A stretch of DNA of 64,000 nt from Alistipes communis (GCF_006542665.1 NZ_AP019735.1:3038001-3102000), one strand, 5' to 3'; shown: positions 7,033-16,334, numbered from the stretch's first letter. Program-made: numbers and translations. Notes: a model not told the origin generated them from the letters alone.

Positions 7033-8124
7033 TTACGCTTTAATCAGTTTCTCTTTCAACGCCGCGAGCACCTCGTCCGGCGAATAGATCATACCGCCCT
7101 GACGGCCGTAGTGCTCGACGGGTACGGCGCCGTTCACGGCCAGCCGTACGTCCTCGACCATCTGGCCGGCGTTCAGCTCGACACTCAGGAACCCCTTCAC
7201 CCGTGCGGCCAGTTCGGCGATCGGACGGGTCGGGAAAGGGTAGAGGGTGATCGGACGCAGCATTCCCAGCCGAATCCCTTCGGCGCGCGCCATTTCGACC
7301 GTCGCCGAGCAGATGCGGGCCGACGAGCCGAAGGCCACGATCACGTAGTCGGCATCGTCGCACGCAAGGGCTTCGTACCGCACCTCGTTCTCCTCCATGG
7401 CCTTGTACTTGGCCTGCAAGCGCAGGTTGATCTTCTCCATCGCTTCGGACTGCAATTCGAGCGACGTGACGACGTTGCGCGGACGGTCGGCGGGCTTGCC
7501 GTAGGTCGCCCAGTCGCGGCACTCGGCGGCGATCTCCTCGTTCGTCTTGCGCGGGCGCTGGGGTGCGAGCACCACCTTCTCCATCATCTGACCGATCGCC
7601 CCGTCGGCCAGAATCATCGCCGGATTACGGTACTTGAAAGCCAGATCGAAACCCAGCGCCACGAAATCGTGCATCTCCTGCACCGACGCGGGCGCCAGCA
7701 CGATCAACCGGTAGTCGCCGTGGCCGCCGCCCTTGCAGGCCTGGAAATAGTCGCCCTGCGAGGGCTGGATCGTACCCAGACCGGGGCCGCCGCGCTGACA
7801 GTTGACGATCAGGCACGGCAGTTCGGCGCCCGCGATGTAGCTCAGCCCTTCGGCCATGAGCGAGATGCCGGGCGACGACGACGAGGTCATCACCCGCTTG
7901 CCGGTGGCCGCACCGCCGTAGACCATGTTGATCGACGAGATTTCGCTCTCGGCCTGCAAGACGACCATGCCCGTCGTCTCCCACGGTTTGAGTTCCATCA
8001 GGGTCTCCATCACCTCCGACTGGGGCGTGATCGGGTAACCGAAATAAGCGTCGCAACCGTAGCGAATCGCCGCATGGGCGATCACCTCGTTGCCTTTCAT
8101 CAGTTTTATCTCTTTCTCTGCCAT
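7033..8124 (-). CDS. korA: 2-oxoacid:ferredoxin oxidoreductase, alpha subunit
   Basis: A 363-residue subunit. It starts MAEKEIKLMKGNEVIAHAA and continues GYPITPQSEVMETL near residues 29-42 and SSSPGISLMAEGLSYIAGAE in the pyrimidine-binding domain, with a transketolase C-like domain at the end. The start at 8124 was chosen because it sits 2 bp beyond the ferredoxin stop and gives the family N-terminus; the frame continues upstream to 8304 only as an overlap with the ferredoxin gene. Its family is also annotated VorB (3-methyl-2-oxobutanoate oxidoreductase), so the exact substrate remains open. Confidence 0.92.
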   Translation of the reverse strand: MAEKEIKLMKGNEVIAHAAIRYGCDAYFGYPITPQSEVMETLMELKPWETTGMVVLQAESEISSINMVYGGAATGKRVMTSSSSPGISLMAEGLSYIAGAELPCLIVNCQRGGPGLGTIQPSQGDYFQACKGGGHGDYRLIVLAPASVQEMHDFVALGFDLAFKYRNPAMILADGAIGQMMEKVVLAPQRPRKTNEEIAAECRDWATYGKPADRPRNVVTSLELQSEAMEKINLRLQAKYKAMEENEVRYEALACDDADYVIVAFGSSARICSATVEMARAEGIRLGMLRPITLYPFPTRPIAELAARVKGFLSVELNAGQMVEDVRLAVNGAVPVEHYGRQGGMIYSPDEVLAALKEKLIKA

Positions 8125-8126
8125 GT

Positions 8127-8354
8127 CTATTCGAATTTTTGCCGGTATACCGTAATACAACTGTCCGGACAGATGATCGCACACGAAGCGCAGCCCGTAC
8201 AGGCGTCGGGGTGCGCCATCATGCACATGCGATACCCCTTGTTGTTGACTTCGACCGAAAGGGCCAGCACGTCGCACGGACACGATGCCACGCAGACGCC
8301 GCAACCCTTACAGCGTTCTTTATCAACGACAATCGTTCCTTTTATCTTTGCCAT
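8127..8354 (-). CDS. korD: 2x[4Fe-4S] ferredoxin subunit of the 2-oxoacid oxidoreductase
   Basis: A 75-residue dicluster ferredoxin. Two CxxCxxCxxxC-type clusters are seen: CKGCGVCVASCPCDV near residues 15-29 and CTGCASCAIICPDSC near 52-66. It is the first gene of the leftward operon and takes electrons from the TPP subunit. The start at 8354 follows the usual MAKIKGTIVVDKERC layout; the longer open frame to 8561 crosses the promoter. A box TACATTTG lies at 8381-8388. Confidence 0.92.
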   Translation of the reverse strand: MAKIKGTIVVDKERCKGCGVCVASCPCDVLALSVEVNNKGYRMCMMAHPDACTGCASCAIICPDSCITVYRQKFE

Positions 8355-8380
8355 AATGCCGTTTTGAGTTAAGTTTCTTA

Positions 8381-8388
8381 CAAATGTA
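8381..8388 (-). promoter_or_regulatory. -7 box of the 2-oxoacid oxidoreductase operon
   Basis: TACATTTG on the minus strand, 27 bp upstream of the ferredoxin start. No clear TTTG was found at the -33 position. Confidence 0.65.
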
Positions 8389-8510
8389 GCAAAAAATCGC
8401 CCTCTTTGTTTCGATTCTCCGAAAAAATCGCGTCCTGCCCGTCGAACGGCAACCGCCCCGCATCCGCCGGAAGAGGCGGAGGGCAGCAACGGATATTCCG
8501 CAAAAAATAC

Positions 8511-8518
8511 TATCTTTG
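8511..8518 (+). promoter_or_regulatory. -7 box of the phosphoethanolamine transferase gene
   Basis: TATCTTTG, 27 bp upstream of the ATG at 8546, matches the Bacteroidetes consensus. Confidence 0.75.
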
Positions 8519-8545
8519 CAATCGTTTTCAGCGACATAGGAAGCC

Positions 8546-10398
8546 ATGAATCCGACACCATACCGACATGCGGCAGACCGGATCGTCTCCCGAATCGCCG
8601 TTCCCGTCCTGCGGGAACCGGTCTTCTTCTGCTTCATGCTGCTGACCTTCGTATGGCCCCAGCTGACGAGCGACCTGTTCCGCATCGAAGCGACGCATTG
8701 GGAGATACTCGGACTCTACATCGCCTATGCCTATGCGGCGACGCTGCCGCTCGGCATACTCGGCGGCAAAGCCCGCCGCTGGTACAAAGCGGCAGCCTAC
8801 ACGCTCGCCTATGCCGTTTCGATGGCCGAATGCTTTCTGCTCGTCTTCTTCCGCACCTTCATCACGCCGTCGCTCATGAGCATCGCCACGGATACCGATC
8901 CGGCCGAAAGCGCCGAATTCATCGAGTGCTACCTCTTCACCGGACGCTTCGCACTCTTCCTCGCGGCTTGGAGCCTCGTCGCAGGCATCAACCTCCTGCT
9001 GGAAAAGGTTTCGCAGGCCCGGCGCACCGCACCGATGCCCCATGCCGGCCTGCGCACCTGCCTGCTGACGACCGTACTGGCGGGGGGGGAATTTTCGGAC
9101 TGACATCCAACGCCTCCGCCTTCGAATCGGCCTGGCGGCTCTCCCGCATACACGACCGGCATGAGCTGCACGAATTGTTACGCGAAGACCCTGAGCTCTG
9201 TCTCGAACGCCGTTCGGCACCCGAACGCCTGTTTTTCAGTCTGCGGATGCAGGCCTTCGACCGCAACGCGATCGGGAGCCTGCACGAAGCGATGGAGTCG
9301 ATTGCGATCGACTCCTGCACGTTCCGCTCTCCGGAAATCGTCCTCATCCTCGGCGAATCCTACAACAAACACCATGCAGCATTGTACGGGTACCCGCTGC
9401 CGACGACGCCCCGACTGTCGCAGGAAGAGGCGGCGGGCCGTCTCTATCCCTTCACCGACGTGGTATCGCCGGCCAATTTCACGGTGAAAGCCATGCATCT
9501 GCTCTTCTCCTTCGCCAGCCAGGACCGGCAAACGGCGTGGTGCGACACACCGCTATTCCCCGCTCTCTTCCGGCGTGCGGGTTACGATACGCTGATGTTC
9601 GACAACCAGACGACCTTCACGCTCGAAAACGACGACGTGTGGGATCAGGAGATCCGCCATTTCCTCTACCATCCCCGGCTCTCCCCGCAGCTCTTCACGC
9701 ATTGCAACGCCGACAAATACCCGTTCGACGAAGGACTGCTCGCCGATTTCGACCGACAAGACCTTCGCTTCCGCAATCCGCACCGGCTCACGATCTTCCA
9801 CCTGATGGGCCAACACGTGGCCTACCGCAACCGCTTCCCCGCCGAAGCGGGTTATTTCACGGCCGACAGCATCCCCGAATATTCGACCTCGGGGCTGCGG
9901 CGAAGCCGCGACGAACGCCGCATTGTCGCCGACTACGACAACGCCGTCCGCTACAACGACCGTGTCGTGGGAGAGATCCTCGACCGTTGCCGCACACGCG
10001 ACGCCGTGGTCGTCTACCTCTCCGACCACGGCGAGGAGGTGTTCGATTACGCCCACCGCAACGGACGCATCCACGATGCGACGCTCTCGCCCGACTGCTG
10101 CCGTCACCAATACGAGATTCCCTTCATGATCTGGATGTCGGACCGCTATCGGGCCGCACGTCCCGAACTCGCGGCGGCGATCGCCCGTGCGGTCGACCGG
10201 CCCTACATGACCGACGACCTGCCGCACCTGCTGCTCGATCTGGCCAGCCTCTCCTGCCGTTGGTTCGACCCGACGCGCAGCGTCGTCAACGACCGTTTCG
10301 ATGCCTCGCGCCCCCGATTGCTGCGCGACGACAAGGTGGACTACGACCTCATCATGCGGCAGGCGAAGGGCAGTGCGGAAACGAACAAGGGTGCCTGA
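8546..10398 (+). pseudogene. Phosphoethanolamine transferase-like membrane enzyme, split by a G8 tract (probable phase-OFF state)
   Basis: The first frame (8546-9103) encodes about 180 residues with the N-terminal membrane helices of the EptA/sulfatase-fold transferase family and stops at TGA 9101-9103. The second frame, from the tract to 10398, encodes the periplasmic catalytic domain: EIVLILGESYNKHHAALYGY (metal site and nucleophile region), PANFTVKAMHLLFSF, and YLSDHGEEVFDYAHR (metal ligands) near the end. The two frames meet exactly in a run of eight G at 9082-9089. One extra G (G9) would give a continuous reading frame with LAGGGIFGLTSN across the junction, and a full-length protein of about 617 residues. 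Such enzymes decorate lipid A or other glycans. The GES core has Ser where EptA-type enzymes usually have Thr. A sequencing error is the main alternative to phase variation. Confidence 0.85.
9082..9089 (+). repeat. G8 mononucleotide tract at the frameshift point
   Basis: Eight G residues mark the exact place where the reading frame of the transferase breaks. Lengths 6 or 9 restore the frame; the present 8 puts a TGA 12 bp downstream of the tract. Confidence 0.9.
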
Positions 10399-10458
10399 TA
10401 CACTCTCAGACCCCCTTGTCTATCTCCTTGCGGAACCGGCGGATCGCCCGCCGGCGCT

Positions 10459-11709
10459 CTATTTTCCCTCCTCGAAGGAATGGATCACCACGCCCGAACG
10501 CAGTTTGGGTTCAAACCACGTCGTCTTGGGCGGCATGATGTTGCCCGTATCGGCGATGTCGATCAGCTGTTTCATCGAAACAGGGTAGAGTGCGAAGGCG
10601 ACCTTCATCTCGCCGCTGTCCACACGCCGCCGCAACTCGCCCAATCCGCGGATACCGCCCACGAAATCGATCCGTTTCGAGGTACGCAGATCCTTTATAT
10701 CCAACAGCTTGTCCAGCACACGGTTCGACAGCACGGTCACGTCGAGCACGCCGATCGGATCGTCGTCATCGTAGGTGCCCTCCCTGGCCGTCAGGCTGTA
10801 CCACGCGCCGTCGAGATACATCGCGAAATTATGCAGACGGGCAGGGCGGTACACCTCGCCGCCGATCTTCTCCACCTCGAAATCCGTCCGCAGCGCCTCG
10901 ACGAACTCCGCGGGCGTCATGCCGTTCAGATCGCGGACCACGCGGTTGTAGTCGATGATGCGCAGCTGGCTCGCAGGAAAGGTCACGGCCAGAAAGAAGC
11001 AATACTCCTCGTCGCCCCGATGGTTCGGATTGCGGAGCATACACTCTTCGCCCACACGCGCCGCAGCCGCCGTACGGTGGTGGCCGTCGGCGACGTACAA
11101 TGCCGGTATATCCTTGAAAATCTCCGTAATGCGGTCGTTCACCTTCCGGTCGCGGATGACCCACAACCGGTGGCCGAAACCGTCCTCGGCCGTAAAGTCG
11201 TAGTCGGGCGCAGCACCCTTCACCACGCCCTCGACCAGCGCATCGATCTCGGCGTTGTCGGGATAGGCGAAGAAGACCGGTTCGATGTTGGCCCGCTGGC
11301 AACGCACGTGCTTCATGCGATCCTCCTCCTTGTCGGGACGTGTCAATTCGTGCTTCTTGATCGCACCACTCCGATAATCCTCGAAATGGCAGCACATCGC
11401 CAGTCCGTACTGCGTCCGTCCGTCCATGGTCTGCGCATAGACGTAATAGTGTTCTTCCTCGTCCTGTTGCAGCCAGCCCCGTTCGCGCCACAGACGGAAA
11501 TTCTCGACCGCACGGTCGTAGACCTCCTCGGCATGTTCATCAGCGATCGGATCGAAATCGATCTCGGGTTTGATGATGTGCAGCAGCGAACGTTCGCTCG
11601 CTTCGGCTTTGGCCTCCGCCGAGTTGAGCACGTCGTAAGGCCGCGAAGCGACCTCGGCGGCATGTTCCTTCGGCGGGCGGATTCCCCGGAAAGGTTTGAT
11701 TCTTACCAT
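10459..11709 (-). CDS. DUF1015 family protein
   Basis: A 416-residue protein of the DUF1015 family, with the opening IKPFRGIRPPKE and the family hallmark ALYVADGHHRTAAAARVG near residues 205-225. It is the third gene of a leftward serC-serA-DUF1015 unit, an arrangement common in Bacteroidetes, suggesting a link to serine metabolism; no biochemical function is assigned here. The start at 11709 gives MVRIKPF; an in-frame Met three codons upstream is less likely. Confidence 0.88.
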   Translation of the reverse strand: MVRIKPFRGIRPPKEHAAEVASRPYDVLNSAEAKAEASERSLLHIIKPEIDFDPIADEHAEEVYDRAVENFRLWRERGWLQQDEEEHYYVYAQTMDGRTQYGLAMCCHFEDYRSGAIKKHELTRPDKEEDRMKHVRCQRANIEPVFFAYPDNAEIDALVEGVVKGAAPDYDFTAEDGFGHRLWVIRDRKVNDRITEIFKDIPALYVADGHHRTAAAARVGEECMLRNPNHRGDEEYCFFLAVTFPASQLRIIDYNRVVRDLNGMTPAEFVEALRTDFEVEKIGGEVYRPARLHNFAMYLDGAWYSLTAREGTYDDDDPIGVLDVTVLSNRVLDKLLDIKDLRTSKRIDFVGGIRGLGELRRRVDSGEMKVAFALYPVSMKQLIDIADTGNIMPPKTTWFEPKLRSGVVIHSFEEGK

Positions 11710-11778
11710 AGCGTACAAGATTAAAAGACGGGGCGAAAGACGACCCGCAGGCCGCGTTCCGCCCCGTCGTGAATCGAA

Positions 11779-12702
11779 TTACCTGTTGACCTGGAAACGG
11801 GTGTCGCCCGTCTTGAAGAAATCGACGATCTGCCGCGCCGCAGCCAGTCCGGCGTTGATATTGGCCTCGGCCGTCTCGGCACCCATCTTCTTGGCCGTGG
11901 CGAAGAAGCGCTTGCCGAACTTCCCGGCCATCTCGGCCTGCGCATCGGGGGCGATGTCGGTGATGTATTTCAGATCCTCCCGCTCGGTCATCGCACGCAC
12001 CACGCCGGCTTCGTCGATCACCTCCTTGCGGGCCGTATTGACCAGCGTCGCGCCCTTGGGCATCGACATCAGCAGCTCGTACCCGATCGAACCGCGCGTC
12101 TGGGCTGTCGCCGGAATATGCAGCGACAGAAAGTCGGCCGCCTCGTAAAGCTCCCCGACCGAAGCGACGCGCTTCACGCCGTCGGCCTCGAACAATGCGT
12201 CGTCCGTCACGAACGGATCGTAGGCGATGACGTTCATTCCCATCGCCTTGCCCTTGCGGCCGACGAGCTTGCCGACGTTGCCGTAGGCATGGATGCCCAG
12301 CGTCTTGCCCTGAATCTCCGATCCCGTGCCGGGCGTAAAACCGTTGCGCGCCATGAAGATCATCATCGCAAGGGCCAGTTCGGCCACCGCATTGGAGTTC
12401 TGCCCGGGGGTGTTCATCACCACGATCCCGCGGGCCGAAGCGGCTTCCAGGTCGACGTTGTCGTAACCGGCGCCGGCACGCACCACGATTTTGAGATTCT
12501 TCGCGGCGGCGATCACTTCGGCCGTCACCTTGTCGCTGCGAACGATCAGGGCGTCGACATCGGCCACGGCGGAGAGCAGCTCCGCACGATCGGCGTATTT
12601 TTCCAGCAGGGCCAATTCGTACCCCGCCTCTTCCACAATGCCGCGAATGCCCTCCACCGCCTTTTTAGCGAACGGCTTCTCGGTTGCAACCAATACTTTC
12701 AT
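11779..12702 (-). CDS. serA: D-3-phosphoglycerate dehydrogenase
   Basis: A 307-residue D-isomer-specific 2-hydroxyacid dehydrogenase, short form with no C-terminal ACT domain. The catalytic Arg region reads VRAGAGYDNVDLEAA near residues 73-87, the NAD-binding turn HAYGNVGKLVGRKG near 142-155, and VNTARKEVIDEAG near 226-238. The usual PHLGA motif carrying the catalytic His is replaced by AKKMGAETAEAN, so Lys may take the role, as I recall for other short PGDHs. It makes 3-phosphohydroxypyruvate, the substrate for SerC, encoded 81 bp upstream. The start at 12702 gives the family MKVLVA N-terminus. Confidence 0.9.
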   Translation of the reverse strand: MKVLVATEKPFAKKAVEGIRGIVEEAGYELALLEKYADRAELLSAVADVDALIVRSDKVTAEVIAAAKNLKIVVRAGAGYDNVDLEAASARGIVVMNTPGQNSNAVAELALAMMIFMARNGFTPGTGSEIQGKTLGIHAYGNVGKLVGRKGKAMGMNVIAYDPFVTDDALFEADGVKRVASVGELYEAADFLSLHIPATAQTRGSIGYELLMSMPKGATLVNTARKEVIDEAGVVRAMTEREDLKYITDIAPDAQAEMAGKFGKRFFATAKKMGAETAEANINAGLAAARQIVDFFKTGDTRFQVNR

Positions 12703-12783
12703 ATCTTTGAGTAATGACGTGAAATAAATTCGTTTCTCTTTTTTCGCCTCGTATGTGTAGGGAACGATCGTCGGACACATGGC

Positions 12784-13857
12784 CTATTTGCCGTGTTTGC
12801 GGGCGAACTCCTGCATGCAGGCCACCAGCGCCTCGACGCTCTCTTTCGGAAGGGCGTTGTAGCACGAAGCGCGGAAACCGCCCACCAGACGGTGTCCCTT
12901 GATGCCCACCATGCCCTGCGACTTGGCGAACTCCAAGAACTCGGGCGCCAGCTCCTCGTAGCCCTCGGCCATGACGAAGCAGATGTTCATCAGCGAACGG
13001 TCCTCCTCGGTCGCCGTACCCACGAAGAGGGGGTTGCGGTCGATCTCGTCGTAGAGCAGCGCCGCCTTCTCCTGGTTGCGGCGGTAGATTTCGGGCACGC
13101 CGCCGATCGATTTGAGCCAGTTGAGCGTCTCGGTCAGCGCGTAGATGGCGAACACGGGCGGCGTGTTGAACATCGAGTTGTTGGTCACGTGCGTGCGGTA
13201 GTCGACCATCGTGGGCAGATCGCGCTGAATCCGGTCGAGCATATCCTCGCGGATAATGGCGAACGTGACACCCGCCGGAGCGAGATTCTTCTGCGCGCCG
13301 CCGTAGATCATGGCGTACTTGCTCACATCGCGCGGACGGCTCAGGATGTCGGAACTCATGTCGGCGATCACGGGCACCGGCGAATCGAGGTCGGCCGTGT
13401 ACTCCGTACCGTAGATCGTGTTGTTGGTCGTGATGTGCAGGTAGTCCAGATCGGCGGGGATGTCGAAGCCTTTGGGGATGTAGGTGAAATTCCGGTCCTC
13501 GGACGAGGCGACGACTTCGGTCTGGCCGTAACGCTTGGCCTCCTTGATCGCCTTCTTCGCCCAGACGCCGGTATTGACGTATCCCGCCTTGGTGTTGAGG
13601 AAATTGGCGGGCACCTCGAAGAAGTGGGTGCTGGCGCCGCCGCCGATGAAGATGATCTTGTAGTTATCGGGAATATCGAGCAATTCGCGCAGCAGCGAAT
13701 CCGCCTGAGCCATCACCTCGTCGAACTCCTTCGAGCGGTGTGAAATCGAGAGAATCGACAACCCCGTCCCGTTGAAATCGAGGATCGCCCGGGCCGTCTT
13801 CTCATAAACGACTTCAGGCAGGATCGAAGGTCCTGCGTTAAAATTGTGCTTTTTCAT
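12784..13857 (-). CDS. serC: Phosphoserine aminotransferase
   Basis: A 357-residue class-V aminotransferase. It opens KKHNFNAGPSILPEVVY, has the PLP-lysine segment MIYGGAQKNLAPAGVTFAI near residues 185-203 and ends with the HRLVGGFRASCYNALP motif that binds the phosphate. It converts 3-phosphohydroxypyruvate to phosphoserine, also used in vitamin B6 synthesis in some bacteria. It is the first gene of the leftward serC-serA-DUF1015 unit, from a promoter box at 13894-13901. The start at 13857 was chosen for the conserved N-terminus. Confidence 0.95.
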   Translation of the reverse strand: MKKHNFNAGPSILPEVVYEKTARAILDFNGTGLSILSISHRSKEFDEVMAQADSLLRELLDIPDNYKIIFIGGGASTHFFEVPANFLNTKAGYVNTGVWAKKAIKEAKRYGQTEVVASSEDRNFTYIPKGFDIPADLDYLHITTNNTIYGTEYTADLDSPVPVIADMSSDILSRPRDVSKYAMIYGGAQKNLAPAGVTFAIIREDMLDRIQRDLPTMVDYRTHVTNNSMFNTPPVFAIYALTETLNWLKSIGGVPEIYRRNQEKAALLYDEIDRNPLFVGTATEEDRSLMNICFVMAEGYEELAPEFLEFAKSQGMVGIKGHRLVGGFRASCYNALPKESVEALVACMQEFARKHGK

Positions 13858-13893
13858 AGTCTGATGATTTAGATAACTGTTACTCCGATAACA

Positions 13894-13901
13894 CAAAGGT
13901 A
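13894..13901 (-). promoter_or_regulatory. -7 box of the serC operon
   Basis: TACCTTTG on the minus strand, 36 bp upstream of serC, in the divergent gap with yicC. Confidence 0.65.
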
Positions 13902-14005
13902 AGCAAAAAATGAGAATCCGCAACCACGACGGCCCAAATATTTTCAGATAATTCGCCGGCAGCCATTTTTCGAACGGAATCCTTCCCCGTTTCGCATTTG
14001 TTTAC

Positions 14006-14013
14006 TATTTTTG
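14006..14013 (+). promoter_or_regulatory. -7 box of yicC
   Basis: TATTTTTG, 19 bp upstream of the yicC ATG. It is probably the start of the yicC-gmk-nadD-ddl unit. Confidence 0.65.
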
Positions 14014-14032
14014 CAAAAATTTACCTCGACCA

Positions 14033-14905
14033 ATGATCAGATCCATGACCGGTTTCGGCAAGGCCGAAAGGCTCGCCCCGAATAAGAAATTCAGCGTCGA
14101 AATCCGCTCGCTCAACTCCAAACAGCTCGACCTGAGCATCAAAATGCCCTCGGCGTACCGTTCGCTCGAACCCGAAATCCGCACGCTGGCGACAAAGGCG
14201 TTGCAGCGCGGCAAGGTCGAAATTTTCGTCACGGCCGAGAGTACGGCTGTCGAGACTTCGGCCCATATAAATAAGGAGCAGTTCCGCGCCTACGTCCGCC
14301 AGTTGAGCGATGCGCTCACCTATGCAGGTATGGAGGCTTCGTTCGACGCCATGATGCAGTCGGTGCTGCGAATGCCCGACGTGGTTTCGACGCCTAACGA
14401 AACGGTACCCGAAGAGGAGCACGCCGCGCTGCTGGCGGCGGCGGGGGAGGCCGTCGCCCGGCTCGACGACTTCCGCTTGCAGGAGGGCGCCACGCTGATC
14501 GCCGACCTGCTGCGGCGCGTGGACAAGATCGAAGGCTACAAGGAGGAGGTAGTCCCCTACGAAAAGGCGCGCACCGAGACGATCAAGGCCCGCATCCGCG
14601 AGAATCTGGCGCAGCTCGACGTCGAGGTCGATTCGAACCGGCTGGAACAGGAGATGATCTTCTACCTTGAAAAGCTCGACATCACCGAGGAGAAGGTACG
14701 CTTGCAAAACCACTGCCGCTATTTCCGCGAAGTGGCTGCCGACGAGGAGACGCCCGGGCGCAAACTCGGTTTCATCGCTCAGGAGATGGGGCGCGAAATC
14801 AATACGATGGGCTCGAAGGCCAACGAGAGCAACATCCAGATTCTCGTGGTAAAGATGAAGGACGAGCTCGAAAAAATCAAAGAGCAAGTACTCAATATTT
14901 TATAA
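14033..14905 (+). CDS. yicC: YicC/YloC family endoribonuclease
   Basis: A 290-residue protein of usual length, opening IRSMTGFGKAE with the paired IRSLNSKQLDL segment, and ending with the conserved GRKLGFIAQEMGREINTMGS and KANESNIQ motifs. YicC proteins are single-strand-specific endoribonucleases. It sits directly upstream of gmk, a widely conserved gene order, with 35 bp between them. The start follows a promoter box by 19 bp, implying a very short leader. Confidence 0.93.
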   Translation: MIRSMTGFGKAERLAPNKKFSVEIRSLNSKQLDLSIKMPSAYRSLEPEIRTLATKALQRGKVEIFVTAESTAVETSAHINKEQFRAYVRQLSDALTYAGMEASFDAMMQSVLRMPDVVSTPNETVPEEEHAALLAAAGEAVARLDDFRLQEGATLIADLLRRVDKIEGYKEEVVPYEKARTETIKARIRENLAQLDVEVDSNRLEQEMIFYLEKLDITEEKVRLQNHCRYFREVAADEETPGRKLGFIAQEMGREINTMGSKANESNIQILVVKMKDELEKIKEQVLNIL

Positions 14906-14940
14906 CGGTCAACCCGAAGCAGAGCTTAATATCCGGTCTC

Positions 14941-15501
14941 ATGGGAAAACTCATCATCTTTTCGGCTCCGAGCGGTTCGGGCAAGACGACCATCGTGCGC
15001 GAGTTGCTCCGACGGATTCCCCAGCTGGAATTCTCGATCTCGGCCACTTCGCGCGCACCGCGCGGTACGGAGCGCGACGGCGTGGACTACTATTTCCTCT
15101 CGCCCGACGAATTCCGCCGGGCGGTCGACGAAGAGCGTTTCGTCGAATGGGAGGAGGTCTATGCCGGCACCTGCTACGGCACGCTGCGCAGCGAACTCGA
15201 CCGCATCTGGGGGAAAGGGCATACCATTCTGTTCGACGTCGACGTGCTGGGAGGGATCAACCTCAAACGCATCTTCGGCGCCGACGCCTGCTCCGTCTTC
15301 ATCATGCCGCCGTCGATCGAGGAGCTGGAACGCCGGCTCGAACTCCGCGGCACCGATGCTCCCGAAGTGATCGCCAAACGGGTCGCCAAAGCGGAGTTCG
15401 AACTGACCAAGGCGCCCGAATTCGACCACGTCGTCGTCAACGACGTGCTGGACACGGCCGTGGCGGAGGTCGAACGCATCGTGCGCGACTTTCTCAGCTA
15501 A
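14941..15501 (+). CDS. gmk: Guanylate kinase
   Basis: A 186-residue protein of standard size. The P-loop IIFSAPSGSGKTTIV lies near residues 5-19, and the GMP-binding SATSRAPRGTERDGVDYYF near 35-53. It phosphorylates GMP to GDP using ATP. It lies between yicC and nadD in one rightward unit. Confidence 0.96.
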   Translation: MGKLIIFSAPSGSGKTTIVRELLRRIPQLEFSISATSRAPRGTERDGVDYYFLSPDEFRRAVDEERFVEWEEVYAGTCYGTLRSELDRIWGKGHTILFDVDVLGGINLKRIFGADACSVFIMPPSIEELERRLELRGTDAPEVIAKRVAKAEFELTKAPEFDHVVVNDVLDTAVAEVERIVRDFLS

Positions 15502-15513
15502 ACCGATCGAGTC

Positions 15514-16326
15514 GTGAAACACGTCGTTCTCTATTTCGGTTCGTTCAATCCCGTCCATCGGGGGCATATCGCATTGGCCGAGTGGGTAGCCGAGCATGTC
15601 GGCTGCGACGAGGTGGTGCTGGTCGTCTCGCCGAAGAACCCGCTCAAAGCGGACGATTCGCTCGCACCCGAGCTGAACCGTTTCGAAATGGCCGAACTGG
15701 CCTGCGCCCGCTCGCGTTTCCCCGAACGGATCAAACCCTCGGTCATCGAATTCCTGCTCGAAAAACCCTCCTACACGATCGACACGCTGCGGTACCTCTC
15801 GCGGAACTACGGCGGACAAATGCGTTTTTCGGTACTGCTGGGCGCCGACCTCGTCCCGCAGCTCGAACGCTGGCGAGACTACCGCGAGATCCTCGACGGC
15901 TATCCGCTGCTGGTCTACCCGCGCAGGGGCTTCGAGACGACGCAATACCTCGACCGGATCACCCTTCTGAACGAAGCGCCGCTGTGCGACTTCTCCTCGA
16001 CCGAGGTGCGCCGCGCATTGGAACAGGGCGACGACGCATCGGCGATGCTCACGCCCGAAGTGCTGGCCTACATCCGCGAGAAACGGCTCTGGGACCCCGT
16101 CCGCTACGCCGAACGGCTCACCGAACGCATCGGCGAGGAGCCGTGCAACGCCGCACTGCTCGTCGAACGCGGACGGTGGTACTACCGCCGCCAGGAGTGG
16201 GGCAAGGCGCTCAACGATTTCAACCGCGCGCTCGGAATCGATCCCGCACGCGACGAAGCGCGCCAATACGCCGAACAGATCGAGGAAATCCTCGCCTTCC
16301 GTTACAAAGACATCTACAACCCGTAA
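15514..16326 (+). CDS. nadD: Nicotinate-nucleotide adenylyltransferase with C-terminal TPR-like extension
   Basis: A 270-residue protein starting at GTG, 12 bp after the gmk stop. The nucleotidyltransferase core occupies about residues 1-195: YFGSFNPVHRGHIALAEW near the start (HxGH-type motif), GADLVPQLERW and the late CDFSSTEVRRAL. It adenylates nicotinate mononucleotide in NAD synthesis. Residues about 200-270 form an added helical segment with TPR-like spacing (GRWYYRRQEWGKALNDFNRA), not part of the standard enzyme. Confidence 0.92.
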   Translation: MKHVVLYFGSFNPVHRGHIALAEWVAEHVGCDEVVLVVSPKNPLKADDSLAPELNRFEMAELACARSRFPERIKPSVIEFLLEKPSYTIDTLRYLSRNYGGQMRFSVLLGADLVPQLERWRDYREILDGYPLLVYPRRGFETTQYLDRITLLNEAPLCDFSSTEVRRALEQGDDASAMLTPEVLAYIREKRLWDPVRYAERLTERIGEEPCNAALLVERGRWYYRRQEWGKALNDFNRALGIDPARDEARQYAEQIEEILAFRYKDIYNP

Positions 16327-16334
16327 CTTACGAT

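Noticed and set aside
15147..16334. Upstream extension of ddl through the gmk and nadD region
   Set aside because: The frame is open only because of codon bias. The ddl start at 16335 gives the family N-terminus.
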